From Phycisphaerae bacterium (GTDB lineage Bacteria; Planctomycetota; Phycisphaerae; UBA1845; PWPN01): a stretch of DNA of 64,000 nt. The notes beneath the pieces are model-generated. The model had not been told where the DNA came from, searched no databases, and was given only the letters and a program-made list of their open reading frames with translations. The stretch is taken from NCBI GenBank assembly GCA_012729395.1, contig JAAYDF010000155.1:16703-80702 (forward strand), in the 5' to 3' direction. Numbering within the stretch: the first letter of the stretch is position 1; each line of letters begins with the position of its first letter. The translations under genes were made by a program, and so were the position numbers. Of the stretch, positions 27,815 through 36,485 are shown in pieces.

Positions 27815-30223
27815 CTACGGCCTGCGGACCAACTCGCGAGCGGTGAGATTCTGCGCCTCGATAACGAATCCGGCAGGCACGTCCGCGCGATAGAAGAGCT
27901 TGCCCTCGGCCTTCCACCATCGCACAGTGACCGGCCCCGCCGGCGTGGGGATGCGCCCTTCGCACCATTCGGGGGCCACCTCGCCGAACCGCAACCGCAC
28001 CTTCCGGTTCACCGCGTCAACCTTGGCCACGCCCAGCACATCACGGTACAACACATGGGCCACGTGCGAAGCAAAGCCGTGATTGCAGCTCGCGTAATCG
28101 CCCACATGTTCCCACAGCGTGCCCGTCCGGTCGGCCATGTACAGGTTGTAGTCCACCGACTCATCAAGCACCTGCTGGCCCCAGCCGTCGCGCGAGAGCA
28201 GTTCCAGCCGCAGCTGGTTCCCGATGAAGTGGTTGGTCACGTGGATCTCCGGGTACACCTTGGCCGTGTCCCGCTTGGGGCCGAACTGCTCACGCAGCAA
28301 CGTCCACAGCGGGCCGTGCGTCTCGCGCGTCGCGACGTCAAAGAAGAACGCGTAGTACTGACACACCTCGGTCCGGTTACGGGTCACTTCGAGCTTGTCG
28401 TCCTTGCGCACCGCGTTATCGACGAAGAACTCGCCGTCGAAAGCCTGCTCGCGAATGGTGCCGCGCACGCGCTCGGCGGCGGCGAGCAGACGTTCATCCG
28501 CATAGAGCCGACCGGCAGCGGCCAGCGTGCCCGCGTAGAGCATGTTCGACGGATAATTCACATCCTGCACAAACTGGTTGGCCGCCGACCACTCGACGAA
28601 CACCCAGCTCGGCAGCTTCTCCAGTAGCCCGTCGGAGTTCTCGAACCCCTTGAGGTACCCCAGCAGGGCTAACACCCGCGGCTTGAGCGCATTGACCATC
28701 GCCCGGTCGCCGCTGCGAGCCAGGTACTCCTCGAGCTCGACCACAAACCACATCGCCCAGTTGGGAATGAAAACCCCGTCATAGTGGTCGCTAGGGTAGC
28801 ACATCGGCAACATGCCCTCGGGCAGATGGGCAAACCGCGGCGGTAGCAGGTAGTTCTCGATGAAGTTCTTCTCGACCCGCGTGTCGCCGCAGAAATTCCA
28901 CGCCGCCCGGGCAGCGAAGAAGCTGTCGCACAGCCAGCCGGCCCGCTCGCGCGAGGGGCAATCCATGAAAACGTCCACCGCGTTCTGCACAAACGTCTGC
29001 CGGGCCGCCGCGAACAGCCGATTCAGCCGTTCGTCACTGGCGGCAAACTGACCGCGCCAACCGTCCGGGTTCACGTACTCCCGCAGGTAAACGTCCTCAA
29101 TGTCGCAATCGCCTTCAAGCACCATCGGCTTGAGGTAGCGCAGGGTGTAGGGCTCGAACGACTCGAGCTCGTAGACACCCGGCTCCAGCTCGTACGCGAC
29201 GATGTTCACGCAGGCCAGCCGCTTGAAGCTCACGTCGTCGCCGGCCAGCACCTCGTCAAAGGTCAGGAACAGCCGCGTCTTCTGCCGGCAGGTCACCTTC
29301 GCTCCGAGAAAGCCGGTCAGGTTCGTGCCGAAGTCTACGATGTGGTAGCTGTTGGTGCCCAGACGCAGGCGGGCGTTGGCCGAGATGGCCTGATCCACGC
29401 TGGTCCGCGTGGCGTTGCCGACGGTCTGCAACTCGAGCGACGGGATGGTCGCCAGCTCGCTTTCCGGGTAGCCCTTGAGCCGCTCGCCGATGCCGGTCAG
29501 ACTGCGGTCCTTCCAGGGCTCTTTCACTTCCCGGCCGGTTTCGAGCCGCCCCTCGGCTACATGCCAGACCAGCGGCCGCCGGTCGAAAGTCGGGTAGGGT
29601 ACCCGCCGGGGCAGCAGGGCCGGTGATTCAAGGACCGCGCAGGCGACCTTCTCGAACGCCGCCCGCGGATCAAGTCGCCAGCGATCCCACACCGGGGCGA
29701 GGCGGTACACCTCCGAAAACGGCCGCTGGAAGCTGTAACGCTGCACCTTCTGCACGCGCTGCGTGACGATGGCCGCCTCAAACGGCGTACCCTCACCCGC
29801 GGTCGAGGCCAGCACACGGCTGCCAGCCGACACCTCGGCCTGGAGGAACGACGGCACATCCAGTAGGTAGAAGCTGTTGCTGTTGTAGCCGGCCACCTCG
29901 AGGCCGACGACGTTCTCGCCGTCGGCCAGCAGCGGCGTCAGATCCCATTCATCCACGCGGAACCAGCCATGCGGCCCACGAGCGGGGCCATGCCCCACGA
30001 ACCGCCCGTTCACCGTAGCCCGGTACAGGCTCGATGCCGTCAGCCGCAGCGTCACCCGCTCGCCGGCCACCGGCCGCACCACCGCCCGAAACGCGACCTG
30101 GACGTTCATCTCCCGTTCCCGCCCCGCCGGCCAGACCGCCTTGGCCGACCGAAACTCCGCCGTGCCGTCCGTCGCACTCATGCACATCACCACCGCCACC
30201 GATGCCAATACACTACTCATCAT
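27815..30223 (-). CDS. alpha-L-rhamnosidase-like six-hairpin glycoside hydrolase
   Basis: The 802-residue protein starts with a signal peptide (MMSSVLASVAVVMCMSATDGTA). An N-terminal jelly-roll like that of family GH78 follows: LYRATVNGRFVGHGPARGPHGWFRVDEWDLTPLL and GLEVAGYNSNSFYLLDVPSFLQAEV. The central (alpha/alpha)6 part has VFMDCPSRERAGWLCDSFFAARAAWNF, PEGMLPMCYPSDHYDGVFIPNWAMWF and DSVDYNLYMADRTGTLWEHVGDYASCNHGFASHVAHVLYRDVLGV; the aspartate and glutamates there are typical catalytic positions. It ends with a C-terminal beta-sandwich. The predicted role is hydrolysis of alpha-L-rhamnosyl linkages outside the cytoplasm, though other substrates occur in this fold. The ATG at 30223 follows AAGGTGAGGG. 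It is divergent from the URO-D-like gene. Confidence 0.9.
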   Translation of the reverse strand: MMSSVLASVAVVMCMSATDGTAEFRSAKAVWPAGREREMNVQVAFRAVVRPVAGERVTLRLTASSLYRATVNGRFVGHGPARGPHGWFRVDEWDLTPLLADGENVVGLEVAGYNSNSFYLLDVPSFLQAEVSAGSRVLASTAGEGTPFEAAIVTQRVQKVQRYSFQRPFSEVYRLAPVWDRWRLDPRAAFEKVACAVLESPALLPRRVPYPTFDRRPLVWHVAEGRLETGREVKEPWKDRSLTGIGERLKGYPESELATIPSLELQTVGNATRTSVDQAISANARLRLGTNSYHIVDFGTNLTGFLGAKVTCRQKTRLFLTFDEVLAGDDVSFKRLACVNIVAYELEPGVYELESFEPYTLRYLKPMVLEGDCDIEDVYLREYVNPDGWRGQFAASDERLNRLFAAARQTFVQNAVDVFMDCPSRERAGWLCDSFFAARAAWNFCGDTRVEKNFIENYLLPPRFAHLPEGMLPMCYPSDHYDGVFIPNWAMWFVVELEEYLARSGDRAMVNALKPRVLALLGYLKGFENSDGLLEKLPSWVFVEWSAANQFVQDVNYPSNMLYAGTLAAAGRLYADERLLAAAERVRGTIREQAFDGEFFVDNAVRKDDKLEVTRNRTEVCQYYAFFFDVATRETHGPLWTLLREQFGPKRDTAKVYPEIHVTNHFIGNQLRLELLSRDGWGQQVLDESVDYNLYMADRTGTLWEHVGDYASCNHGFASHVAHVLYRDVLGVAKVDAVNRKVRLRFGEVAPEWCEGRIPTPAGPVTVRWWKAEGKLFYRADVPAGFVIEAQNLTARELVRRP

Positions 30224-30562
30224 GTCACCCTCACCTTTCTACGGCGAATGATACCCGCCCCGGCAGGGCACGACAAAAGCCAGGGACAAGGCAATACCCA
30301 CTGACGAAGGAGCAACGAAGTCCCCATGCCCAGAGCAGGTGGCCATCCCCGCCACACAACGGCGACACCGTATAGCACCGAAGGCGTTGAATAGCATACC
30401 CAGAGTCGCGCAGCACACCCTCGGCACACAACCGCCCGTCAGGCCCAACCCCGATAAGCTTTCACCCTCCGCACCAGCCAGGTTGCCTTCCCTTGTCGCG
30501 GGCACCACTGGCCGATACCATACCCGTTAACCCCGATCGGAAAAGCGCAAGGAGAACCTCCT
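30224..30562. other. intergenic region between divergent genes
   Basis: This 339-bp gap holds the promoters for the rhamnosidase-like gene and the URO-D-like gene. The only defined site I see is the ribosome-binding sequence AAGGAG (30549-30554) before the GTG at 30563. Confidence 0.5.
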
Positions 30563-31771
30563 GTGCCTCAGAATACCGAACAACTCTATGCCGACCGCCT
30601 CAAACGCTATGTCACCGCGATGCGCAACGGCAAACCCGACCGAATCCCCATTCGCCCCTTCGTGGCCGAGTTCGCCGCCCGATACGCCGGTTACACCTGC
30701 CAGGAGGTGACCCACGATTACGAGAAGGCCTTCGCCGCCGCCCGCAAGTGCGCAGCCGACTTCGACTGGGACGCGGTCGTCGGCAACATGGTTTACGTCT
30801 GGACCGGCCTGACCCAGGCGATCGGCCTCAAGTACTACGCCGTGCCCGGCATCGACGTCCCCGCCGACACTGGATTCCAGTATAGGGAACCATCGGAGGG
30901 CGACGCCTTCATGCGGCCCGACGAGTACGACGCCCTCATCGAGGATCCCACAGGATTCCTGTTCAACGTCTGGCTGCCGCGGGTCTCGGCGGACGTGCAG
31001 CCGATCGGGGCTCCCTCGACCTTCCGCAACAACCTCTCGTTCCTCAAGGGCGGCATGGCCATGCTGTCGTACTTCGGCGGGTTCGGAACCCAGGCGGCCC
31101 GGCTGCGGGCCGAGAGCGGAACCGTCTCCGCCATCGCCGGCATCCTCAAGGCCCCGTTCGACATCCTCGCCGACAAGCTCCGCGGATACGTCGGGCTGAG
31201 CATGGACCTCTTCGAGCGGCCCGACAAGGTGCTCGCCGCCTGCGAGGCCCTCATGCCACACCTGCTGCACGTGGCCCTGTCGGGGGCCGATCCCGAGAAG
31301 AACGTGCCCATCACCATCTGGATGCACCGCGGCTGCGTGCCCTTCATCTCCTTCGAGCAGTTCCGCAAGTTCTACTGGGCGACGCTCAAGCCGATCATCC
31401 AGGAAATCTGGGCCCGCGGGCACCAGGTGCTGTTCTATGCCGAGGGCGACTGGAACCGCCACCTCGACGCCTTCGCCGAGCTGCCCGACGGCAGCATCAT
31501 CTACCACGCCGACAAGGGCGACATCTTCGAGATCCACAAAGCCATCGGCCACAAGTTCTGCCTTAGCGGCGGCATCCCCAATTGGCTGCTGGCCTACCGC
31601 ACCCCCGACGACGTGCGGGCCTGCTGCAAAAGAATCATCGACGAGGTCGCCCCAGACGGCGGATACATCATGGACGCCAGCGCCATCATCCAGAACGACG
31701 CCAAAGTCGAAAACGTGCGGGCTCTGACCGACTTCACCCGCGAGTACGGCGTGTACTCCCGCAGCGCGTGA
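30563..31771 (+). CDS. uroporphyrinogen decarboxylase (URO-D) family protein
   Basis: 402 residues starting at a GTG with AAGGAG seven bases upstream. The sequence RLKRYVTAMRNGKPDRIPIRPFVAEFAARYAGYTCQEVTHDYEKAFAAARKCAADFDWDAVVGN matches the divergent URO-D/MtaA-CmuA barrel family, not HemE itself: the N-terminal arginine motif of HemE is not seen and the protein is longer. Near the C-terminus are FYAEGDWNRHLDAFAELPDGSIIYHADKGDIFEIHKAIG and FCLSGGIPNWLLAYRTPDDVRACCKRIIDEV. Such proteins usually transfer methyl groups from corrinoid proteins or act on methoxylated compounds, but the substrate here is unknown. It runs opposite to the rhamnosidase-like gene and precedes a small ORF. Confidence 0.88.
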   Translation: MPQNTEQLYADRLKRYVTAMRNGKPDRIPIRPFVAEFAARYAGYTCQEVTHDYEKAFAAARKCAADFDWDAVVGNMVYVWTGLTQAIGLKYYAVPGIDVPADTGFQYREPSEGDAFMRPDEYDALIEDPTGFLFNVWLPRVSADVQPIGAPSTFRNNLSFLKGGMAMLSYFGGFGTQAARLRAESGTVSAIAGILKAPFDILADKLRGYVGLSMDLFERPDKVLAACEALMPHLLHVALSGADPEKNVPITIWMHRGCVPFISFEQFRKFYWATLKPIIQEIWARGHQVLFYAEGDWNRHLDAFAELPDGSIIYHADKGDIFEIHKAIGHKFCLSGGIPNWLLAYRTPDDVRACCKRIIDEVAPDGGYIMDASAIIQNDAKVENVRALTDFTREYGVYSRSA

Positions 31772-31880
31772 GATGAGGGAAAGTGGAATGGAGAATGTGA
31801 AACGTGGAAGGGTGAATGCCAAACGTGGAATGCAGAATGAGGATTTCAAATTTGAAATCCGCGATTCGAGATCTCAGATT
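31772..31880. repeat. purine-rich intergenic repeat region
   Basis: Imperfect tandem words such as gtgaaacgtggaagggtgaatg and ccaaacgtggaatgcagaatg, followed by the AT-rich palindromic stretch gatttcaaatttgaaatcc. Noncoding in appearance and unlike the GC-rich surroundings. Confidence 0.65.
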
Positions 31881-31915
31881 TGAGCTTCATGATTCCGCCC
31901 CCGGAGCAATCAACC

Positions 31916-32122
31916 ATGCCCGACGCAGACACAACCATCCCGCCGAATAGCTCCCTTTGCGTGGACCACCTCGCCCGCAAGCCGGGTGTGTGCATCCCCT
32001 GGGAACGGAAGCTCGATGAACTCCCGCCAATCACCGGCGACCCGCGGCTGGTCCGCAAAGTATGGGAGGACATCGACGGCCTAGGCTACGTCTACATCTG
32101 GCACTGCCTGCTGTCGTTCTGA
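31916..32122 (+). CDS. small hypothetical protein, 3' end inside a tandem repeat
   Basis: Reading from the ATG at 31916 (other starts: ATG 31889, TTG 31880), 68 residues: MPDADTTIPPNSSLCVDHLARKPGVCIPWERKLDELPP then RLVRKVWEDIDGLGYVYIWHCLLSF. The composition (GVCIPWERKLD, VWEDIDGLGYVYIWHC) looks like a real folded protein rather than a shadow frame, but I do not recognise it. The final residues LLSF are encoded by the 29-bp tandem repeat that begins at 32108, so the gene may be truncated by that repeat. GGAG lies about 12 bases before the ATG. It follows the URO-D-like gene on the same strand and might belong to it functionally; this is unproven. Confidence 0.45.
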   Translation: MPDADTTIPPNSSLCVDHLARKPGVCIPWERKLDELPPITGDPRLVRKVWEDIDGLGYVYIWHCLLSF

Positions 32123-32223
32123 TGAGCGATGCTACCCTGCTGTCGCTCTGACGAGCGATGCTGCCCTGCTGTCGTTCCGATGAGCAGTGCTACCCTATTC
32201 TCGTTCTGATGGGCCATGCTGCG
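32108..32223. repeat. four tandem 29-bp units
   Basis: Units of ctgctgtcgttctgatgagc followed by gatgctacc repeat four times without spacers, increasingly diverged in the fourth. The array lacks unique spacers, so it is not a CRISPR. It ends before the oxidoreductase gene's stop at 32288. Confidence 0.85.
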
Positions 32224-32287
32224 ATGTGATACGATGGCGGCGTCTCGCGTCCCCCCTCGCCGCCCCTGCTTCTTCAAGCGCTCACCT

Positions 32288-33313
32288 TCAAGCGCTCGGC
32301 AAGGACACGTCGTGGATGTCGAAGATGGTCGCCAAGCTCTCCGGCTGACCGGTGCGAGCTGATAGATACGCCGCCTCGATCAAGGCCAGCGTCGGCAGGT
32401 GCTGCCGCAGCGTCGAACGCATCCTCCGAGGCGACGATGCCAGCTCGTTGAGGAAATCCTCAATCTGCGGCCGAAACACGTTCTCCGGACGCGATTGCCG
32501 ACTTACCTCCGTCTGCCCGGTACGGTCGCCCACCACCACCTCGCGAGCATCGATGTGCACCGCCCCGTCCGCCCCGTGCAGATCGAGCGACTCTTGAGCC
32601 GGGCCCGCCGTCCAGCAGGCACTCAACACCGCCAAACCGCCGTGGGCAAACTGGCATACCAGGCCCGCCGTGTCCTCCGTATCATAGGACGACCGATCGC
32701 CCGCGCGCAAGCCCCCCGACGTCCGGGCATACACCGTGCTCGGCATGCCCATGCCCTGAACCAGGCAATCCACGATCGGATAGGCACGATCCAGCAGCAC
32801 ACCCCCGCCCGCGCGCTGCAAGTCGCCGCGCCAGTCGAGGTCTTCATCCCGGCACATCATCACGTTCGCCCGCCCGAAGAAGAACCGCCCGATCCGGTCC
32901 AAACCCAACGCGTCCCACTGCAAGCCAGGCTCAATTCCCCAACTGCGAGACACGACAATCGGGCACCCCGCCGACTCGAAAGGCCGGAGAACCTCCAGTG
33001 CCTCCTGAAACCGCCTCGCCGGCGGCGGGAGCATCCAAACCGGCACACCCCGTTCCGCCGCCAAAGCCAGGTACTTGCTCCGCAGGTACGGCGGGGCCGC
33101 GACAAACAACGCGTCCAACGTGCTCGACACAATCAACAAGCGAAAATCGTTATATGCGGCAATCCCCGGATAGCGACTGGTGAAAAGATCGATGCGCTCC
33201 GGCTTCGAACTGCCCACCGCGACCAACTCGCACCACGAGCTGTGCAGCAGAACCTCCGCGACCCGCTGCCCGCCGCGACCCAGCCCCATCAATCCAACTT
33301 TCAACGCAGCCAT
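32288..33313 (-). CDS. Gfo/Idh/MocA-type oxidoreductase lacking the EKP motif
   Basis: The 341-residue protein begins AALKVGLMGLGRGGQRVAEVL, a Rossmann glycine motif, and continues with TSRYPGIAAYNDFRLLI and LDALFVAAPPYLRSKYLALAAERGVPVW. At the place of the family's EKP catalytic lysine the sequence reads WMLPPPARRFQEALEVL, so the lysine is missing. The C-terminal domain (AGLVCQFAHGGLAVLSACWTAGPAQESLDLHGADGAVHI) fits the family. The protein may bind nucleotide without the usual chemistry, or catalyse by other residues. The ATG at 33313 is preceded by no strong ribosome-binding sequence. It runs in the same direction as rpoN, whose stop is 75 bases upstream, and could be co-transcribed with it. 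Confidence 0.85.
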   Translation of the reverse strand: MAALKVGLMGLGRGGQRVAEVLLHSSWCELVAVGSSKPERIDLFTSRYPGIAAYNDFRLLIVSSTLDALFVAAPPYLRSKYLALAAERGVPVWMLPPPARRFQEALEVLRPFESAGCPIVVSRSWGIEPGLQWDALGLDRIGRFFFGRANVMMCRDEDLDWRGDLQRAGGGVLLDRAYPIVDCLVQGMGMPSTVYARTSGGLRAGDRSSYDTEDTAGLVCQFAHGGLAVLSACWTAGPAQESLDLHGADGAVHIDAREVVVGDRTGQTEVSRQSRPENVFRPQIEDFLNELASSPRRMRSTLRQHLPTLALIEAAYLSARTGQPESLATIFDIHDVSLPSA

Positions 33314-33388
33314 GCCGCTGTCCCAAACGCCGGGGTGAATTAGCCTCTGTCGCCTTGCCTCATGCCCCGCACGCCCGGAAACACAGAG

Positions 33389-34867
33389 CTAAAAATCTCT
33401 TCGTTGACGGGCGGATGGGATATGCAGTTGCTGACGATACTTGGCGATGGTCCGGCGGGAAACATCCAGCCCCTCTTTCTTGAGCCGGGCGGCCACCTCG
33501 TCATCGCTCAGCGGGTCCTTCTTGTCCTCGCCCTGGATGATCTCCTTCACCCGCACCTTCACACTGTCCCAACTGGTCACTTCGCCGTTATCCGACTCCG
33601 TCCCACCGGTGAAAAACGAACGCAACGGGTAGATCCCGCGCGGCGTCTGGATGTACTTCTCCGCCACCGTGCGACTGATAGTCGAGGGATCGCACTTGAG
33701 CTTCTCGGCCAGCTCACTCATGCGCAGTACCTTGAGACCGGCCGGACCCATTTCCAGAAAATCCTGCTGCCGCTGGACTACCTCCTCGGCCACCTCCAGC
33801 AATCGACTACGCCGATAGGCGATCGCGTCGATCAACGCACCCGCCGACTCGATGTTCTTGCGCAGAAACTCCTTCGCGTCCTTGTCCTGCCGGGCCTCGG
33901 CCAGCATCCGCCGGTAAGTCTCCGAAATCCGCAACCGCGGCGAATTGCCCCGAGCCAGCCGAACCGTGTACGCCTCGCCATCCTCGGCATAGTCCACAAT
34001 CACATCCGGCGTAATCCGCGGAACCTGCCGCTCCACAACCAGAAGACCCGGGTGCGGATGCAACTTGCCAAGCTGACGAACCGCCTCCTTGAGCACATCG
34101 ATACTCTGTTCCGTCGCCTTCGCGATCGCCGGGTAGCGATTCTTCTCAATGTCCGTCAGGTGGTTCTCCACCAACACACGCTCGAGCTCATGGTTGCCCT
34201 CCAGGGCGTCGATCTGGAGCAACAGACACTCACGCAGTTCCCGCGCCCCAATGCCCGGCGGGTCCAAAGTCTGTACCCAACTGAGGGCCTCAGCCATCTC
34301 CTCGGTCGAAAACGGCGGAACCTGCTGCTCAGCGATCTCCTGCAAAGGCGTGCGCAGATACCCTTCATCGTCGATGTAGCTCAGAATCAGCTCGCCCGCC
34401 TGCCGCGTCCGACCATCCACCTCGACAAACGCCCACTGCCGTTGAAGGTACTCGTTCAGCGACTCCGGCCGGCTGGCGGTGTTGGCCATCGCATCCATCT
34501 TGGCGTCACGCTCGCCGTCACCCGCGGTCCGCCGGCCGAAGGACTGATCGCTGTCGTCAAAATCATACTCCCGGCTCAGCCGCTCCAACCGGCTAAACGC
34601 ATCCGCCTCATGCTGCTGCTCGGCGGCTGCGGCGGCCGCGGCGTCCGAGAGCGGTTCCTCGATCCGAGCCGGCAACTCCGGCTCCGGCGCAGGACCGTAG
34701 TCGCCATCCTCCTCCAGAGCAGGATTGCGCTCCATCTCCTCGCGCACCTTGGCCTCCAAGGCGAGCAGCGGGAGCTGGAGAATGTTCATCGACTGGATGA
34801 GCTGCGGCGTGAGCCGTTGCTCCTGTCGAAGCCCCAGCGACAGATGTTGCGACATAAACTGAGACAT
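33389..34867 (-). CDS. rpoN: RNA polymerase sigma-54 factor
   Basis: 492 residues, the usual size. The N-terminal region I reads LSLGLRQEQRLTPQLIQSMNILQLPLLALEAKVREEMERNPALEE, the activator-responsive segment with its glutamine-rich helix. An acidic region II follows. Then come the core-binding domain (PQTLDPPGIGARELRECLLLQID type) and, near the end, the DNA-binding RpoN box as VSRRTIAKYRQQLHIPSARQRR. Sigma-54 directs polymerase to -24/-12 promoters and needs an AAA+ activator with ATP; no such activator is in the window. The ATG at 34867 has GAGGTGTT upstream. It stands between recR and an oxidoreductase, all on the minus strand. Confidence 0.97.
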   Translation of the reverse strand: MSQFMSQHLSLGLRQEQRLTPQLIQSMNILQLPLLALEAKVREEMERNPALEEDGDYGPAPEPELPARIEEPLSDAAAAAAAEQQHEADAFSRLERLSREYDFDDSDQSFGRRTAGDGERDAKMDAMANTASRPESLNEYLQRQWAFVEVDGRTRQAGELILSYIDDEGYLRTPLQEIAEQQVPPFSTEEMAEALSWVQTLDPPGIGARELRECLLLQIDALEGNHELERVLVENHLTDIEKNRYPAIAKATEQSIDVLKEAVRQLGKLHPHPGLLVVERQVPRITPDVIVDYAEDGEAYTVRLARGNSPRLRISETYRRMLAEARQDKDAKEFLRKNIESAGALIDAIAYRRSRLLEVAEEVVQRQQDFLEMGPAGLKVLRMSELAEKLKCDPSTISRTVAEKYIQTPRGIYPLRSFFTGGTESDNGEVTSWDSVKVRVKEIIQGEDKKDPLSDDEVAARLKKEGLDVSRRTIAKYRQQLHIPSARQRRDF

Positions 34868-34977
34868 AACACCTCGCCCACATTATACCGCATTTCCACC
34901 GCCGGCACAGCCTCGGCTCCGCCCGACCGACCACCCTGCGCGAACCGCCTTCCAGCCAGCCACGGGTTACCGTCCAA

Positions 34978-35092
34978 CGAGCCGCGGGCTTCAGTCCGCG
35001 CGGTGCTTGTGCGCAAGAAGGAGCCGCGGTGCTTGTGCGCAAGAAGGAGCCGCGGGCTTCAGCCCGCGCGGCGTTTGTGCGCAAGAGAACGT
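34978..35092. repeat. gagccgcgggcttcagcccgcgcgg repeat, three units
   Basis: Three roughly 40-bp units of cgagccgcgggcttcagtcc-cgcggtgcttgtgcgcaagaag, the middle one lacking the inner palindrome. A related pair lies at 49037-49130. The unit is palindromic (GCCGCGGGCT/AGCCCGCGGC). It lies in the rpoN-recR gap (34868-35196), which has no gene. Confidence 0.85.
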
Positions 35093-35112
35093 GCGGGAAG
35101 CGACTGGTGCAT

Positions 35113-35180
35113 CAGAGCCGCGACCGTAAGGGAGCGGTTCTTCGGCAGAGCGAAACCGCTCCCTTACGGTCGCGGCTCTG
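35113..35180. repeat. 68-bp palindromic repeat, copy 1
   Basis: cagagccgcgaccgtaaggg-agcggttctt, then the reverse complement ending ccgctcccttacggtcgcggctctg: a long perfect hairpin with a short loop. Other copies are at 41299, 43311 and 46967. Confidence 0.9.
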
Positions 35181-35196
35181 ACGCGGTTGCGGCTCC

Positions 35197-35817
35197 TCAC
35201 CCCATCGGCGTCCGCCCGGTAATGGCTGCCTCAAGCATGGCTCGGGAGGCGTATTCGACCTGCGAACCCACCGCCAGACCACGGGCCAGACGAGTCACCT
35301 GCACGCCAAGAGGCTTGAGGACCTCACAGATATGCAGCGCGGTGCCATCGCCTTCCAGGTTGGGGTTCGTCGCCAGGACCACTTCGCGAACATCGCCACG
35401 GCGGACCCGGCCAATGAGGGCATCAATCGTCAGGTCGGCCGGCTCGATGCCCTCGAGCGGCGCAATGTGACCCATGAGCACGTGATACACGCCGCGGATC
35501 AAGCCCGTCTGCTCGAGCAGCATCACGTCTTTGGGCTGCTCAACCACCACGATTACCCCGTGCTCGCGTCGCGCGTCTCGACAGATGGCGCAGGGATCCT
35601 CGTCCGTGAGGTTGCAGCAAGTACCGCAATGCCGCAGCTTGTCCTTAACCGCGCGGATCGCGTCCGCTAACAGGAGCGCTTCCTCACGCGGCACACGAAG
35701 CAGATGAAAGGCGATACGCTCCGCGCTGCGCGGACCGACGCCCGGCAAGCGGGTCAGCTCGGCCATGAGGCGTGCAAGAGGCTCCGGGATCCCATGAGCT
35801 AACTCGGCCACAATCAC
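35197..35817 (-). CDS. recR: recombination mediator protein RecR
   Basis: The 206 residues match RecR in full length. An HhH region lies at the N-terminus (LTRLPGVGPRSAERIAFHLLR). The C4 zinc finger CGTCCNLTDEDPCAIC is at about residues 63-78. The Toprim domain reads GVIVVVEQPKDVMLLEQTGLIRGVYHVLMGHIAPLEGI, followed by EVVLATNPNLEGDGTALHI and TRLARGLAVGSQVEYA. RecR works with RecF and RecO to load RecA at gaps. It starts at a GTG at 35817. It follows ybaB and dnaX on the same strand in the conserved bacterial order dnaX-ybaB-recR, but a 283-bp repeat block has been placed between ybaB and recR. Confidence 0.97.
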   Translation of the reverse strand: MIVAELAHGIPEPLARLMAELTRLPGVGPRSAERIAFHLLRVPREEALLLADAIRAVKDKLRHCGTCCNLTDEDPCAICRDARREHGVIVVVEQPKDVMLLEQTGLIRGVYHVLMGHIAPLEGIEPADLTIDALIGRVRRGDVREVVLATNPNLEGDGTALHICEVLKPLGVQVTRLARGLAVGSQVEYASRAMLEAAITGRTPMG

Positions 35818-35823
35818 CGCCTC

Positions 35824-36062
35824 CCCAACGAGCCCCCGAGCGCGAGCGAGCGGGCAACGAGCCCCGAGCGCGAGCGAGTGGGCAACGAGCTCCGAGCGCG
35901 AGCGAGCGGGTTACGAGCCCCGAGCGCGAGCGAGCGGGTAACGCGGGGGACACGAGAGTACGTCGCTGACGCTCCACATCCCGTCGCTCGCGCTCCGGGC
36001 TCGTTGCCGCATCCCGTCGCCCGCGCTCCGGGCTCGTTGCGTACTCCGTTGCTTGTCCTCCG
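35824..36062. repeat. dispersed repeat (gagcgcgagcgagcgggcaacgag family), expanded array
   Basis: About five units of ccccgagcgcgagcgagcgggcaacga, followed by the inverted form gtcgctgacgctccacatcccgtcgctcgcgctccgggctcg in further copies. It splits the otherwise close recR and ybaB genes. Shadow ORFs here (TRSLALGARCPLARARG) reflect the repeat only. Confidence 0.85.
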
Positions 36063-36100
36063 AGCTCGTGATGAAGTTGTCCGAACTCGGCGACCGCCGA

Positions 36101-36439
36101 TCATCCGCCCTGCCCAAGGAGCTGCGACAACCCGGGAAGATCCATCCCGCCGGTCAGACGGGCCATCTCCGCCTTCATGCCGTCTTGCGCCTTACGGACG
36201 GCCGCACACACCGCCGCCTTGACCATATCTTCGAGCAACTCGATGTCCCCCACCGCCTGGGGATCGATCCGGATTCCCGCCAACTCGCCCCGGCCGTCGA
36301 CCGTGGCCTTCACCATGCCCGCGCCGGCCTCGGCCTCGAACCGCTGCTGGGCGAGAGTCTCTTGCATCTTCTGCATATTCTCTTGCAGCGACTTGGCCTG
36401 CTTCAACATGGCACCCAGGTTGCCCAATCCGCCAAACAT
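36101..36439 (-). CDS. ybaB: YbaB/EbfC family nucleoid-associated protein
   Basis: 112 residues from the ATG at 36439, which has AAGGAG ten bases upstream; the longer frame in the track (to 36568) begins inside dnaX and is not used. Typical sequences are LGAMLKQAKSLQENMQKMQETLAQ and VKATVDGRGELAGIRIDPQAVGDIELLEDMVKAAVCAAVRKAQ. These small proteins form tweezer-like dimers that bind DNA and influence nucleoid shape and expression. It lies 46 bp after dnaX on the same strand, as in many bacteria. Confidence 0.95.
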   Translation of the reverse strand: MFGGLGNLGAMLKQAKSLQENMQKMQETLAQQRFEAEAGAGMVKATVDGRGELAGIRIDPQAVGDIELLEDMVKAAVCAAVRKAQDGMKAEMARLTGGMDLPGLSQLLGQGG

Positions 36440-36485
36440 GCCCGTATCTCCTTGCACTCGCCCGATCTCAACAGACCTGCGAGGC

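Noticed and set aside
30527-31849. 440-residue minus-strand ORF
   Set aside because: It is a shadow of the URO-D-family gene, which has the better start site and family sequence.
32108-32223. possible CRISPR array
   Set aside because: The 29-bp units are joined directly without spacers and no cas gene is in the window.
33362-35470. 702-residue plus-strand ORF
   Set aside because: It is a shadow across rpoN, repeats and recR; the minus-strand genes are certain.
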